A stretch of DNA of 64,000 nucleotides from Pseudorhizobium tarimense (GTDB lineage: Bacteria; Pseudomonadota; Alphaproteobacteria; Rhizobiales; Rhizobiaceae). Where the stretch lies: NCBI RefSeq assembly GCF_022968135.1, contig NZ_JALJRA010000001.1, forward strand, positions 186,001 through 250,000, in the 5' to 3' direction. Within the stretch, counting starts at the first letter, position 1, and each line of letters starts with the position of its first letter. Both the position numbers and the translations under genes were made by a program. Shown one piece after another: positions 46,352-53,658 of this stretch. Below the pieces are notes generated by a model. It ran no database searches. It was not told the DNA's origin and saw nothing but the letters and a program-made list of their open reading frames with translations.

Positions 46352-47161
46352 TTAGCGATAGACGCCGCCGACAGTGAGATCCGGCGCCTCGCCGCCTACC
46401 CACTTTTCATAGAGCTCCGCGTAACGTCCCGTCCGGACCTGCTGGTTGATGAACAGGTTGAGGTAGTTAATGAGGCCGTACTCCTCGCGATTGGTGAAAA
46501 GGGCGACATAATCAGTATCGAAGGGCGCCTTGCCAACAACCGAAAGTCCGGTGAAGTTGCCCGACTTCACGTTCGCCTGGGCGACGGTCGAGGTGGAAAC
46601 CGTCGCGTCAATCTGCCCCTGGCTCAGAGCCAGGAATACATCGGCCTGCGTCTGATAAGGGCGGAACTCGCCTTCGCCCCAAGCTTTGACCTGCTCCTCA
46701 AGAGCGATTGCCTCATACGTACCAGCCGTTGCGCCGACCACCTTGCCCTTCATGTCCTCGAAAGACTTCACACCGGACTTGTCATTCGCGGTGACCGCCA
46801 TTTCGAATGCGAAGTACGGGATCGTCATTCCAACCGTCTTGGCGCGTTCCAGAGTGTCGGAGGTCGAGGCCACACCGACATCCACGCGGCCGGACATCAG
46901 GGCCGGGATGCGCTCTGGAAAGGGCGTCTCGACGATCTCGGCAGTCACTCCGAGCGCCTTTGCCAGATCGTTGCAATAATCAACGTCAAAGCCAACAGGC
47001 TGGTTGTCCGCGTCACGCGATCCCATGGGAGGGAAGTCAAGGACGACTGCACAGCGCAGGGTGCCCGATCCGATGATGTCATCCAGTTTGTCAGCGTGTG
47101 CAGCGCCGCCGAGTGCGGTGGCAGCCATGAGGCCGAAAACCAGAACCGAAACCTTATTCAT
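46352..47161 (-). CDS. Polar amino acid ABC transporter substrate-binding protein
   Basis: A 269-residue periplasmic binding protein. A signal peptide covers about residues 1-23 (MNKVSVLVFGLMAATALGG). Family landmarks are GTLRCAVVLDFPPMGSRDADN, VGFDVDYCNDLAKALG and YDTDYVALFTNREEYGL-like text near the end. The frame continues 69 bases upstream, but GGGAG with seven-base spacing and the signal peptide select the ATG at 47161. First gene of the seven-gene minus-strand operon ending in AcnX; by context it binds hydroxyproline or a related imino acid. Confidence 0.9.
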   Translation of the reverse strand: MNKVSVLVFGLMAATALGGAAHADKLDDIIGSGTLRCAVVLDFPPMGSRDADNQPVGFDVDYCNDLAKALGVTAEIVETPFPERIPALMSGRVDVGVASTSDTLERAKTVGMTIPYFAFEMAVTANDKSGVKSFEDMKGKVVGATAGTYEAIALEEQVKAWGEGEFRPYQTQADVFLALSQGQIDATVSTSTVAQANVKSGNFTGLSVVGKAPFDTDYVALFTNREEYGLINYLNLFINQQVRTGRYAELYEKWVGGEAPDLTVGGVYR

Positions 47162-47246
47162 TGATCTCTCCCAATCATGCGATCTTCGCCTGCGCAGGAC
47201 CGCCCCGCGCGGAGCCACGAAAATCGCCATTAAGGATACAATAAAA

Positions 47247-47260
47247 ATACAACAAGTATA
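47247..47260 (-). promoter_or_regulatory. Promoter -10 with overlapping dyad, upstream of the binding-protein operon
   Basis: The 423-base gap 47162-47584 holds no gene. Near its left end, on the minus strand, TATACT (47255-47260) reads as a -10 box toward the binding-protein gene. It overlaps the dyad ATAC-TTGTT-GTAT (47247-47259). The surrounding 47238-47282 is strongly AT-rich. An identically arranged element occurs at the other promoter of this gap. Confidence 0.45.
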
Positions 47261-47517
47261 TAGTAAATGAAAAAAAGTTCAGAGCCGAAGGTCGCCTCGC
47301 CCTCATTGACTGGTACCGTCTGCCTTTAGGCTGCCCCTTCAGTGGCAGGTTTTGGTGGCTTAGGGCGCGGGTAGCGCCAGCATGACATATTGCCCTCATG
47401 TGCCGTCCGGGAGCTCGTTGAAGCCGAACTCCCCTAACGATGGGGATCACCGACTTCTTCCAATGAGAAAGCCATCGGCAGGGAGGCAGCCTCAGATTTG
47501 CGCTTGCCGAAATGGTG

Positions 47518-47531
47518 TATACTATATGTAT
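47518..47531 (+). promoter_or_regulatory. Promoter -10 with overlapping dyad, upstream of the reductase gene
   Basis: TATACT (47518-47523) reads as a -10 box toward the reductase gene and overlaps the dyad ATAC-TATAT-GTAT (47519-47531). Compared with the copy at 47247-47260, both read TATACT-N4-GTAT in the direction of transcription. Overlap with the -10 suggests a repressor site. Which protein binds is unknown; the GntR regulator nearby is a candidate. Confidence 0.45.
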
Positions 47532-47584
47532 CCAGAACCAACTGCCTACCGCATCTCGGTCGGCCCAGCTTTGAGAGACAAAAG

Positions 47585-48622
47585 ATGACAGAGACGTTCA
47601 CCCTGACGATTGCAGCGCTCCATGAACGAGTCGACGCCATCTTCTTGAAGGCAGGCCTCAACGCCTTGCAGGCGAGTGCTCTTGCTCGGGTCATCGTCGC
47701 GGGTGAGAGAGATGCGTGCAAATCGCACGGCATCTATCGCATCGAAGGTGCCCTGCGCACGGTCAAGGCGGGAAAGGTGAAACCCGATGCCATCCCTTCG
47801 CTCGATCTGAACGAAGGTTCGGCCATCGTCAAAGTCAATGCCGGAGGGGGATTTGCCAATCCTGCCTTCGAAGTGGGCGTTCCCGCACTTGCCGCGCGCG
47901 CACGCCAATTTGGATTGGCTGCTCTCGTCATCAATGACTGTACCCACTTCTCAGCACTCTGGCCGGAAGTGGAAGCCGTCACCGAGGAAGGGCTTGCGGC
48001 TCTCGTCATGTGCCCCAGTTACGCGACGGTCGCCCCTACCGGCGGCACGAAGCCGCTGCTCGGCACAAATCCCTTCGCCTTCGGCTGGCCTCGCAAAGGG
48101 AGCACCCCCTATGTCTTCGACTTCGCCACATCCGTGGCTGCTCGCGGCGAGGTAGAATTGCACCGGCGTGCGGGCAAGCAGTTACCCGAAGGCTGGGCAA
48201 TCGACGTAGATGGCGAACTGACAACCGATCCGGAAGCGGCATTGGCCGGCGCCATGCTTCCCTTCGGCGGCCACAAGGGATCGGCAATTGGCACAATGAT
48301 CGAACTTCTTGCCGGCATCATGATCGGAGACCTCACCAGCCCCGAGGTCCTCGACTACCTGGGAACGACGACGCTTGCCCCTATGCATGGTGAACTCATA
48401 ATCGCGCTTTCTCCCGAGGCATTTTCTGCCGGACGCCGCGGTGATCCCTTCGCTCGCGCCGAAGCTCTCTTCGGAAGCATCATCGGTCAGGGAGCTCGCC
48501 TTCCCTCAATGCGTCGCTTCCTCGCACGAGAAAAATCGGAGGCGCAAGGCATTGCGTTGACGACTGCGGAAATGGAACAGCTCGACCGCCTGTTGGAGAA
48601 AGGCCTGGACGCGGTCGCGTGA
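47585..48622 (+). CDS. Delta-1-pyrroline-2-carboxylate reductase candidate (Ldh2/malate dehydrogenase family)
   Basis: A 345-residue NAD(P)H-dependent oxidoreductase of the Ldh2 family. The active-site region CTHFSALWPEVEAVTEEGL resembles the HFAALW motif of DpkA-type reductases acting on cyclic imines, unlike the motif of true malate or lactate enzymes. PTGGTKPLLGTNPFAFGWPR and LPFGGHKGSAIGTMIELLAG are family landmarks. It would reduce pyrroline-2-carboxylate, the AcnX product, to L-proline. GAGAG about seven bases before the ATG at 47585 fixes the start. It is convergent with the DapA-type gene across a strong terminator. Confidence 0.85.
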   Translation: MTETFTLTIAALHERVDAIFLKAGLNALQASALARVIVAGERDACKSHGIYRIEGALRTVKAGKVKPDAIPSLDLNEGSAIVKVNAGGGFANPAFEVGVPALAARARQFGLAALVINDCTHFSALWPEVEAVTEEGLAALVMCPSYATVAPTGGTKPLLGTNPFAFGWPRKGSTPYVFDFATSVAARGEVELHRRAGKQLPEGWAIDVDGELTTDPEAALAGAMLPFGGHKGSAIGTMIELLAGIMIGDLTSPEVLDYLGTTTLAPMHGELIIALSPEAFSAGRRGDPFARAEALFGSIIGQGARLPSMRRFLAREKSEAQGIALTTAEMEQLDRLLEKGLDAVA

Positions 48623-48671
48623 CGCCGGAGAGGAGCTCTGGGGATCACCCGTCACTGGCTCACGCTTGACC

Positions 48672-48704
48672 AAAAAGGCCCTCCTTGTAGGGGGCCTTTT
48701 CTTG
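48672..48704. terminator. Bidirectional rho-independent terminator
   Basis: AAAAAGGCCC and GGGCCTTTT flank a short loop around CTCCTTGTAG, giving a GC core with A tracts on one side and T tracts on the other. It therefore serves both the reductase gene (stop 48622) and the convergent DapA-type gene (stop 48718). Confidence 0.85.
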
Positions 48705-48717
48705 TATGACATGCAGT

Positions 48718-49680
48718 TTAAGCCTTGTATGTCTGCACTGCGCCCGGCAGCTTGCTCCACTCCGCATACCATGTATCGAAGAGCTTCAGCTGGGTTTCGA
48801 CATAGCCTCGTTGGCTTTCGGACAGTTCGTCCGTCTCGTTGAAGTGCAGCGAGTATTCCTTGTCGCCCTTCAGAACCATCATGTGCTTGAAGTAAAGGAC
48901 CAGATCGGGACCCTCGTCGAACGACGACAGCACCGCAAGGGCCGACTCAAGTTCAAGGGCGCGCTGACGGGCATCGACGTCGCCTTTCGCGGCGGCCTGA
49001 GCGAGCTTGCACATATGCAGCACTTCCTTTGGCAAGACGCAGCCGATCCCGGTAATGGCACCGGTCGCGCCACAGTTCACGAAGCCGTGGAAAACGCAGG
49101 TATCGACCCCGATCATCAGCGAGACGTCATCGTCGCGACTGGTAATGTTCTCCGCGGCATAGCGCATGTCGGCAGCGCCACCGAACTCCTTGAAGCCGAC
49201 CAAGTTCGGGTGCTCGGCCCGCAAGGCGAAAAAGAGATCGGCGCGCGTTGCAAAGCCATAGTAGGGGCTGTTGTAGATCACGGCCGGCAGATCCGGCGCA
49301 GCGGAAAGAATTGCCTTGAAGTGGTGCTTCTGAGCCACCACGACAGAACCACGGGAGAGCACACGCGGTATTACCATCAAACCCTGCGCCCCGACCTTCT
49401 GCGCGTGAGCGGCATGCGCGACGGCTGACGCCGTGTTTACTGCACCGGTCCCGACGATGACCGGAACCCCGGCCTTCACCAGACGCTCAACCCCCTCCAT
49501 GCGCTGCTCATCGGTCAGCAGTGGCCAGTCGCCCATAGAGCCACAGTATACGACAGCTGACATCCCTTTGCCGATCAACTCCTTGCCCTTGCGGACCAGT
49601 GCGTCGAAATCCGGCCTGCGATCATCCTTGCACGGGGTCATCAAGGCGGGGATGGCACCAGAAAAAATCTTGGCCTTCAC
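48718..49680 (-). CDS. DapA-family lyase, probable pyrroline-4-hydroxy-2-carboxylate deaminase
   Basis: A 320-residue class I aldolase fold. The Schiff-base Lys164 lies in VGFKEFGGAADM, and the partner Tyr136 in VIYNSPYYGF. The GSMGDWPLLTDEQ loop replaces the usual GTTGE of dihydrodipicolinate synthase, so lysine synthesis is unlikely. In hydroxyproline operons such proteins convert pyrroline-4-hydroxy-2-carboxylate to alpha-ketoglutarate semialdehyde plus ammonia. The longer open frame is set aside: GTG at 49680 has AAGGAG with six-base spacing. The semialdehyde dehydrogenase that would finish the path is not in this window. Confidence 0.85.
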   Translation of the reverse strand: MKAKIFSGAIPALMTPCKDDRRPDFDALVRKGKELIGKGMSAVVYCGSMGDWPLLTDEQRMEGVERLVKAGVPVIVGTGAVNTASAVAHAAHAQKVGAQGLMVIPRVLSRGSVVVAQKHHFKAILSAAPDLPAVIYNSPYYGFATRADLFFALRAEHPNLVGFKEFGGAADMRYAAENITSRDDDVSLMIGVDTCVFHGFVNCGATGAITGIGCVLPKEVLHMCKLAQAAAKGDVDARQRALELESALAVLSSFDEGPDLVLYFKHMMVLKGDKEYSLHFNETDELSESQRGYVETQLKLFDTWYAEWSKLPGAVQTYKA

Positions 49681-49761
49681 ATCAGTCTCCTTCAACCATT
49701 CTGTTTGGCAGTCACCCGGCCAGGATGCTCCAAGCCCGCCGCCAGCTGACGTCATTAACAT

Positions 49762-49795
49762 TTTGCATTTTGTTTGTCGACAACATGAATGCAAA
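49762..49795. promoter_or_regulatory. Concentric 34-bp palindrome, probable GntR operator
   Basis: TTTGCATT-N4-TTGTCGACAA-N4-AATGCAAA: the inner ten bases and the outer eight-base arms are perfect dyads with the same centre, between 49778 and 49779. It lies 82 bases upstream of the DapA-type GTG start and just after the gntR stop. The core TGTCGACA recurs in the gntR leader at 50515-50522. Confidence 0.6.
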
Positions 49796-49797
49796 CC

Positions 49798-50502
49798 TTA
49801 AAGAGAGATATCTAGCCCGCCGTTCGGATTGAACAGCTTCTGCACCTGAGCGACGATCTGCTCAGCATGAGCCTTGCCGAGGCGGTCCGCCTTCTCCACA
49901 TCGCGTGCTTTGATTGCAGCAATGATCTCCGCGTGTTCCTCCACGAAACGCTGCGGGAACTGCTCCTCGTAGGACCGGTAATAGAGACGAAGGATGCGGC
50001 GCCCCTCGTCAAGCAGCCTGCGGAAGAGGCTCGTGAAGTAGGGGTTGCGCCCGGCTTCGGCGATGGCTGCATGGAAGGCCGCATTCGTTGCAATCATCGC
50101 CAGCGCGTCCCGCGCCTCCACCGCCGCCGCATAATCCTGGTGAAAGCCTTGGATGACGGACAGGTCTTCCGGCCGATAATTCTGGGCCGCAAGCCGCGTC
50201 GTGACTCGGTACATTAGCACCAAGGCATCGAAAAAGGTGCTGAGATTGAGGAAGTCGATGTTCGACACCATGGTGGAACGGTTCGGCAGCGTTTCGATGA
50301 GCCCTTCCCCGGCAAGCCGCACCAAAGCCTCGCGGATCGGCGTCCGCGACATCTTGAACCGTTCCGCCAGTTGCACCTCATCAACGGGGCTGCCGGGGGC
50401 GAGCTCGAGGTCGAGAATCTGGTTGCGGAGAAGGTCGTATACCATTTTGACGCCAGACCCGCGCTTGCGTTCGGGCACCGATAGGGAAGCAGTTTCGGCC
50501 AT
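49798..50502 (-). CDS. GntR-family (FadR/FCD subfamily) transcriptional regulator
   Basis: A 234-residue regulator. The winged helix-turn-helix at about residues 18-80 includes EVQLAERFKMSRTPIREALVRLAGEGLI. The FCD effector domain is all-helical (about 95-225), with LRLYYRSYEEQFPQRFVEEHAEIIAAI supplying the conserved His. Ligand unknown; by context a hydroxyproline or pyrroline carboxylate. GAGGA seven bases before the ATG at 50502 supports the start. The TTGTCGACAG dyad covers the leader between promoter and ribosome binding site, suggesting self-repression, and stands between this gene and the divergent racemase-like gene. Confidence 0.9.
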   Translation of the reverse strand: MAETASLSVPERKRGSGVKMVYDLLRNQILDLELAPGSPVDEVQLAERFKMSRTPIREALVRLAGEGLIETLPNRSTMVSNIDFLNLSTFFDALVLMYRVTTRLAAQNYRPEDLSVIQGFHQDYAAAVEARDALAMIATNAAFHAAIAEAGRNPYFTSLFRRLLDEGRRILRLYYRSYEEQFPQRFVEEHAEIIAAIKARDVEKADRLGKAHAEQIVAQVQKLFNPNGGLDISL

Positions 50503-50513
50503 TGAATATCCTC

Positions 50514-50523
50514 TTGTCGACAG
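50514..50523. promoter_or_regulatory. Second TGTCGACA operator, in the gntR leader
   Basis: TTGTCGACAG at 50514-50523 contains the same eight-base palindrome as the large dyad at 49762-49795. It is 12 bases upstream of the gntR ATG, so a bound protein would interfere with gntR expression. Outer arms are only loosely symmetrical (ATTG and CAAT). The region 50545-50580 also has short ATCA tandem repeats. Confidence 0.5.
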
Positions 50524-50657
50524 TTAAAATACAATTCTGCAGCTGATCAATCAATCAATTAAACTGATTCAATCTGCTGTCGCCAAGTGCTGGTGACTGG
50601 TTCTCATGGACGCCTTGAGTGAAGCAGTACCGTCACAGGACAAACGGGAGAGAACAT

Positions 50658-51695
50658 ATGCGTAGCAGCAAGGTCATCCATATCGTCTCATGTCACGCTG
50701 AAGGCGAAGTGGGAGATGTGATTGTGGGCGGGGTGGCGCCGCCACCTGGGCGGACGCTGTGGGAGCAACGCAAGTTCATTGCCGAAGACAAGACGCTACG
50801 AAACTTCGTGCTAAACGAGCCGCGCGGGGGCGTCTTCCGCCATATCAACTTGCTCGTGCCGCCGAAGGATCCGCGGGCGACCATGGGCTTCATCATCATG
50901 GAGCCGGAGGACACCCCTCCCATGTCGGGATCCAATTCCATCTGTGTTTCCACTGTTTTGCTCGACAGCGGCATCGTCCCCATGGTCGAGCCGGAAACGC
51001 GCATGGCACTTGAAGCACCGGGCGGATTGGTCGATGTCGTCGCATCCTGCCGCGATGGGAAGGCTGAGCGTATCACCGTCACGAACGTGCCGTCGTTCGC
51101 CGACAACTTGGATGCGAAGCTCGAAGTGGAAGGACTCGGCACGCTCACCGTCGACACCGCCTACGGCGGCGACAGCTTCGTCTTCGCCGACGCCCACGCA
51201 CTAGGTTTTGCTGTCACTCCAGACGAAGCACGCGAACTTGCTGAGACTGGCATCCGGATAACCAATGCGGCAAATGAGCAACTGGGTTTCACCCATCCGG
51301 ACAACCCGGAATGGAACCACATATCCTTCTGCCAACTGACGCTGCCGGTCGAGGAGCGAGGCGGGACACTGCACGGTCGCAATACAGTCGTGATCCAGCC
51401 TGCCAAACTTGACCGCTCGCCAACGGGGACCGGTTGTTCGGCGCGCATGGCCTTGCTTCACGCTCGCGGTCAGATCAATGTGGGGCAGCGCTTCTGCGGC
51501 TATTCCATCATCAATTCACGTTTCGATTGCCGCATCGTCAGGCAAACCACTGTCGGAGGTCGCCCTGCAATCGTACCAGAAATCTCGGGCCGCGCTTGGA
51601 TCACCGGTACGCATCAGGTGATGCTCGATCCTGAAGACCCTTGGCCGGCCGGCTACCGCCTCGCCGACACATGGCCCGGCACCCGCCACTCGTGA
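50658..51695 (+). CDS. Proline racemase-family protein lacking both catalytic cysteines (Ser90/Thr256)
   Basis: A 345-residue protein of the proline racemase fold. The first catalytic site reads PPMSGSN with Ser90 where racemases have Cys and GHG. The second reads [13 protein letters not shown] with Thr256 where epimerases have Cys. Known enzymes pair Cys/Cys (racemase, 4-hydroxyproline epimerase) or Cys/Thr (trans-3-hydroxyproline dehydratase). Ser/Thr fits neither, so chemistry cannot be assigned. A Cys does stand at 260. Length and the remaining fold ([15 protein letters not shown]) look intact. The longer frame starts with GTG, but GGGAG with eight-base spacing selects ATG 50658. It is divergent from gntR and followed by a GCACCCG/CGGGTGC hairpin. 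Confidence 0.85.
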   Translation: MRSSKVIHIVSCHAEGEVGDVIVGGVAPPPGRTLWEQRKFIAEDKTLRNFVLNEPRGGVFRHINLLVPPKDPRATMGFIIMEPEDTPPMSGSNSICVSTVLLDSGIVPMVEPETRMALEAPGGLVDVVASCRDGKAERITVTNVPSFADNLDAKLEVEGLGTLTVDTAYGGDSFVFADAHALGFAVTPDEARELAETGIRITNAANEQLGFTHPDNPEWNHISFCQLTLPVEERGGTLHGRNTVVIQPAKLDRSPTGTGCSARMALLHARGQINVGQRFCGYSIINSRFDCRIVRQTTVGGRPAIVPEISGRAWITGTHQVMLDPEDPWPAGYRLADTWPGTRHS

Positions 51696-51786
51696 ATCTG
51701 CATCTGGAAGTGCTCTTCAAACAATTCAGCGGCTGTCTAGACCCGCTGATCCAGCGTCAATGGACGAGCTGGACCGGTAGCTGGCG

Positions 51787-51806
51787 GCACCCGTTTCTGC
51801 GGGTGC
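51787..51806 (+). terminator. Hairpin downstream of the racemase-like gene
   Basis: GCACCCG at 51787-51793 pairs with CGGGTGC at 51800-51806 around a six-base loop, about 90 bases after the stop. The following sequence is only mildly T-rich (ATTCAT). A second inverted repeat, CGAAGGCC and GGCCTTCG at 51891-51913, stands just past the end of the ABC exporter gene on the other strand. Confidence 0.5.
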
Positions 51807-51915
51807 ATTCATGCACCTGTCGGCAGGCCGGAAGCGAGAATGTCAGGCCCGAAACTTCACAAAGCCGACAGGTGAACCGCGGTGACTGGACGAAGGCCTT
51901 GACGGGGCCTTCGCA

Positions 51916-53637
51916 TCAGTCCGTCGCCTTCGCCAAACGATAGAAGGCGCTGTTCTGGTTTGACACGAGCATCTCGTGCGATCCGTTTTCGACGATCCTC
52001 CCGCCGTCCACAACGAAGATACGGTTCGCTTTCGTGATGGTTGTGAGCCTATGTGCGATGACGAGGGTGGCGCGGCCTTCCGACAGTTCCGCCAGTGACG
52101 CCTGGATTGCCCGCTCCGTTTCCGTATCGAGGGCCGAAGTTGCCTCGTCCAGGATCAGGATGGGAGGGTTCTTCAGAAAGATTCTTGCGATGGCCAGCCG
52201 CTGCTTCTGACCGCCGGATAGCTTGACGCCCCTTTCGCCGATGACCGTGTCATAGCCATCCGGGAGGTCCGCGATCATGGTATCCAAGCGCGCCCGCCGT
52301 GCCGCATGTCGCACCTCGTCGTCGGAGGCCTCCAGCCTGCCATAGAGAATGTTGTCGCGGATCGTTCCGGCAAACAGGAAGACGTCCTGCTGAACGATGC
52401 CGATGTTTGCACGCAGCGATCTCAGCGTAACGGCGCGGATGTCCGTCCCGTCGATGCTGATTGTCCCCTCGCTTGGCTCGTAGAAGCGCGGCAGGAGGGA
52501 GCAGATCGTCGTCTTACCCGCGCCGGACGGTCCCACGAACGCCACCGTCTCGCCCGGCTCGATGTGGAAATCAATATAGTCCAGAACCCTGCGTCCGTTC
52601 CGGTAGCCGAAGCTCACCTGCGCATAACGGATCTCCCCACGTGGGCGCACGAGCTCGATGGCGCCAGGACAGTCCGCGATATCAGGCTCGGTGGCAAGAA
52701 ACTGCGTGTAGCGCTGGAAGCCGGCGATTCCCTTCGGATAGGTTTCTATCACCGCATTGATCTTCTCGATCGGCCGGAAGAACACGTTGACCAGCAGCAG
52801 AAAACCAACGAAGCCGCCGGCCGACAGGCTACCGGTGATAACGAACCATGCGCCCGCCAGCATCACCACGACCTGAACGAAGCGCATGGAGAGGTAACTC
52901 AGCGACGTTGCCGCCGCCATCACCTTGTAGGCCTGTAGCTTGGTGGTTCGATAGTTGCAGTTGTCTTCGGCGAAGAGCTTGCGCTCGTGATCCTCGTTGG
53001 CGAACGCCTGCACGACCCGGATGCCGCCCACGTTGGCTTCGATGCGCGTGTTGAAGTCAGCTACGCGGCCATAGAGCGCGTGCCAGGTATTGGTCATCCG
53101 CTGGCCGTAGAAGGTCGTGACGATTGCCGTCAGCGGCACGATGATCGTAGTGATTGTCGCGAGCGGCATATGCACCCACATCATCAGCGCGAACGCCCCG
53201 ATGAGCGTCATCACGGCCAAAAACAGATCTTCGGGACCGTGGTGGGCAACCTCACCGATCTCCTCGAGATCCTTGGTCAGCCTTGCGACGAGATTTCCGG
53301 TCTTTTCGTTGTCGAAGTAGCCGAAGGAAAGCTTCTGCAGGTGGTCAAACGCCTTGCGGCGCATCTCGGTCTCGATGTTGATGCCAAGCATGTGGCCCCA
53401 GTAGACCACGACGATCTGAAGACCAGCGCTCAAGAGGTAGACGGCGAGAAGACAGAGCGCTGCCAGCGCGATGAGATCCAACCGTTGGGTCGGCAGCAGG
53501 CGATCAATGAAGAGCGTCACTGCCATGGGGAAGGCAAGCTCGAGCAGGCCTGCCGCGACGGCGCAGGAAAAATCCATCAGGAAGAGCTTCCGGTGGGGCC
53601 CGTAATAGGCGGCGAAGCGGCGAATGAGATCGTTCAT
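51916..53637 (-). CDS. Exporter-type ABC protein with fused membrane and ATPase domains (573 aa)
   Basis: A half-transporter of MsbA-like layout. Six membrane helices occupy about residues 15-310, followed by an ATPase domain with Walker A GPSGAGKTT, Q-loop IVQQDVFLFAGTI, signature LSGGQKQR, Walker B ILILDEATSALDTET, and switch His in VIAHRLTTITK. It starts 21 bases after the FhuB-like permease stop on the same strand and is probably the last gene of that siderophore operon. It could export a siderophore or its breakdown product. It could also be an importer with an exporter fold, as known for YbtPQ and IrtAB; those are heterodimers, and no partner is visible here. Confidence 0.9.
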   Translation of the reverse strand: MNDLIRRFAAYYGPHRKLFLMDFSCAVAAGLLELAFPMAVTLFIDRLLPTQRLDLIALAALCLLAVYLLSAGLQIVVVYWGHMLGINIETEMRRKAFDHLQKLSFGYFDNEKTGNLVARLTKDLEEIGEVAHHGPEDLFLAVMTLIGAFALMMWVHMPLATITTIIVPLTAIVTTFYGQRMTNTWHALYGRVADFNTRIEANVGGIRVVQAFANEDHERKLFAEDNCNYRTTKLQAYKVMAAATSLSYLSMRFVQVVVMLAGAWFVITGSLSAGGFVGFLLLVNVFFRPIEKINAVIETYPKGIAGFQRYTQFLATEPDIADCPGAIELVRPRGEIRYAQVSFGYRNGRRVLDYIDFHIEPGETVAFVGPSGAGKTTICSLLPRFYEPSEGTISIDGTDIRAVTLRSLRANIGIVQQDVFLFAGTIRDNILYGRLEASDDEVRHAARRARLDTMIADLPDGYDTVIGERGVKLSGGQKQRLAIARIFLKNPPILILDEATSALDTETERAIQASLAELSEGRATLVIAHRLTTITKANRIFVVDGGRIVENGSHEMLVSNQNSAFYRLAKATD

Positions 53638-53658
53638 GCGTTTGCCTTCGTGGCGAAG

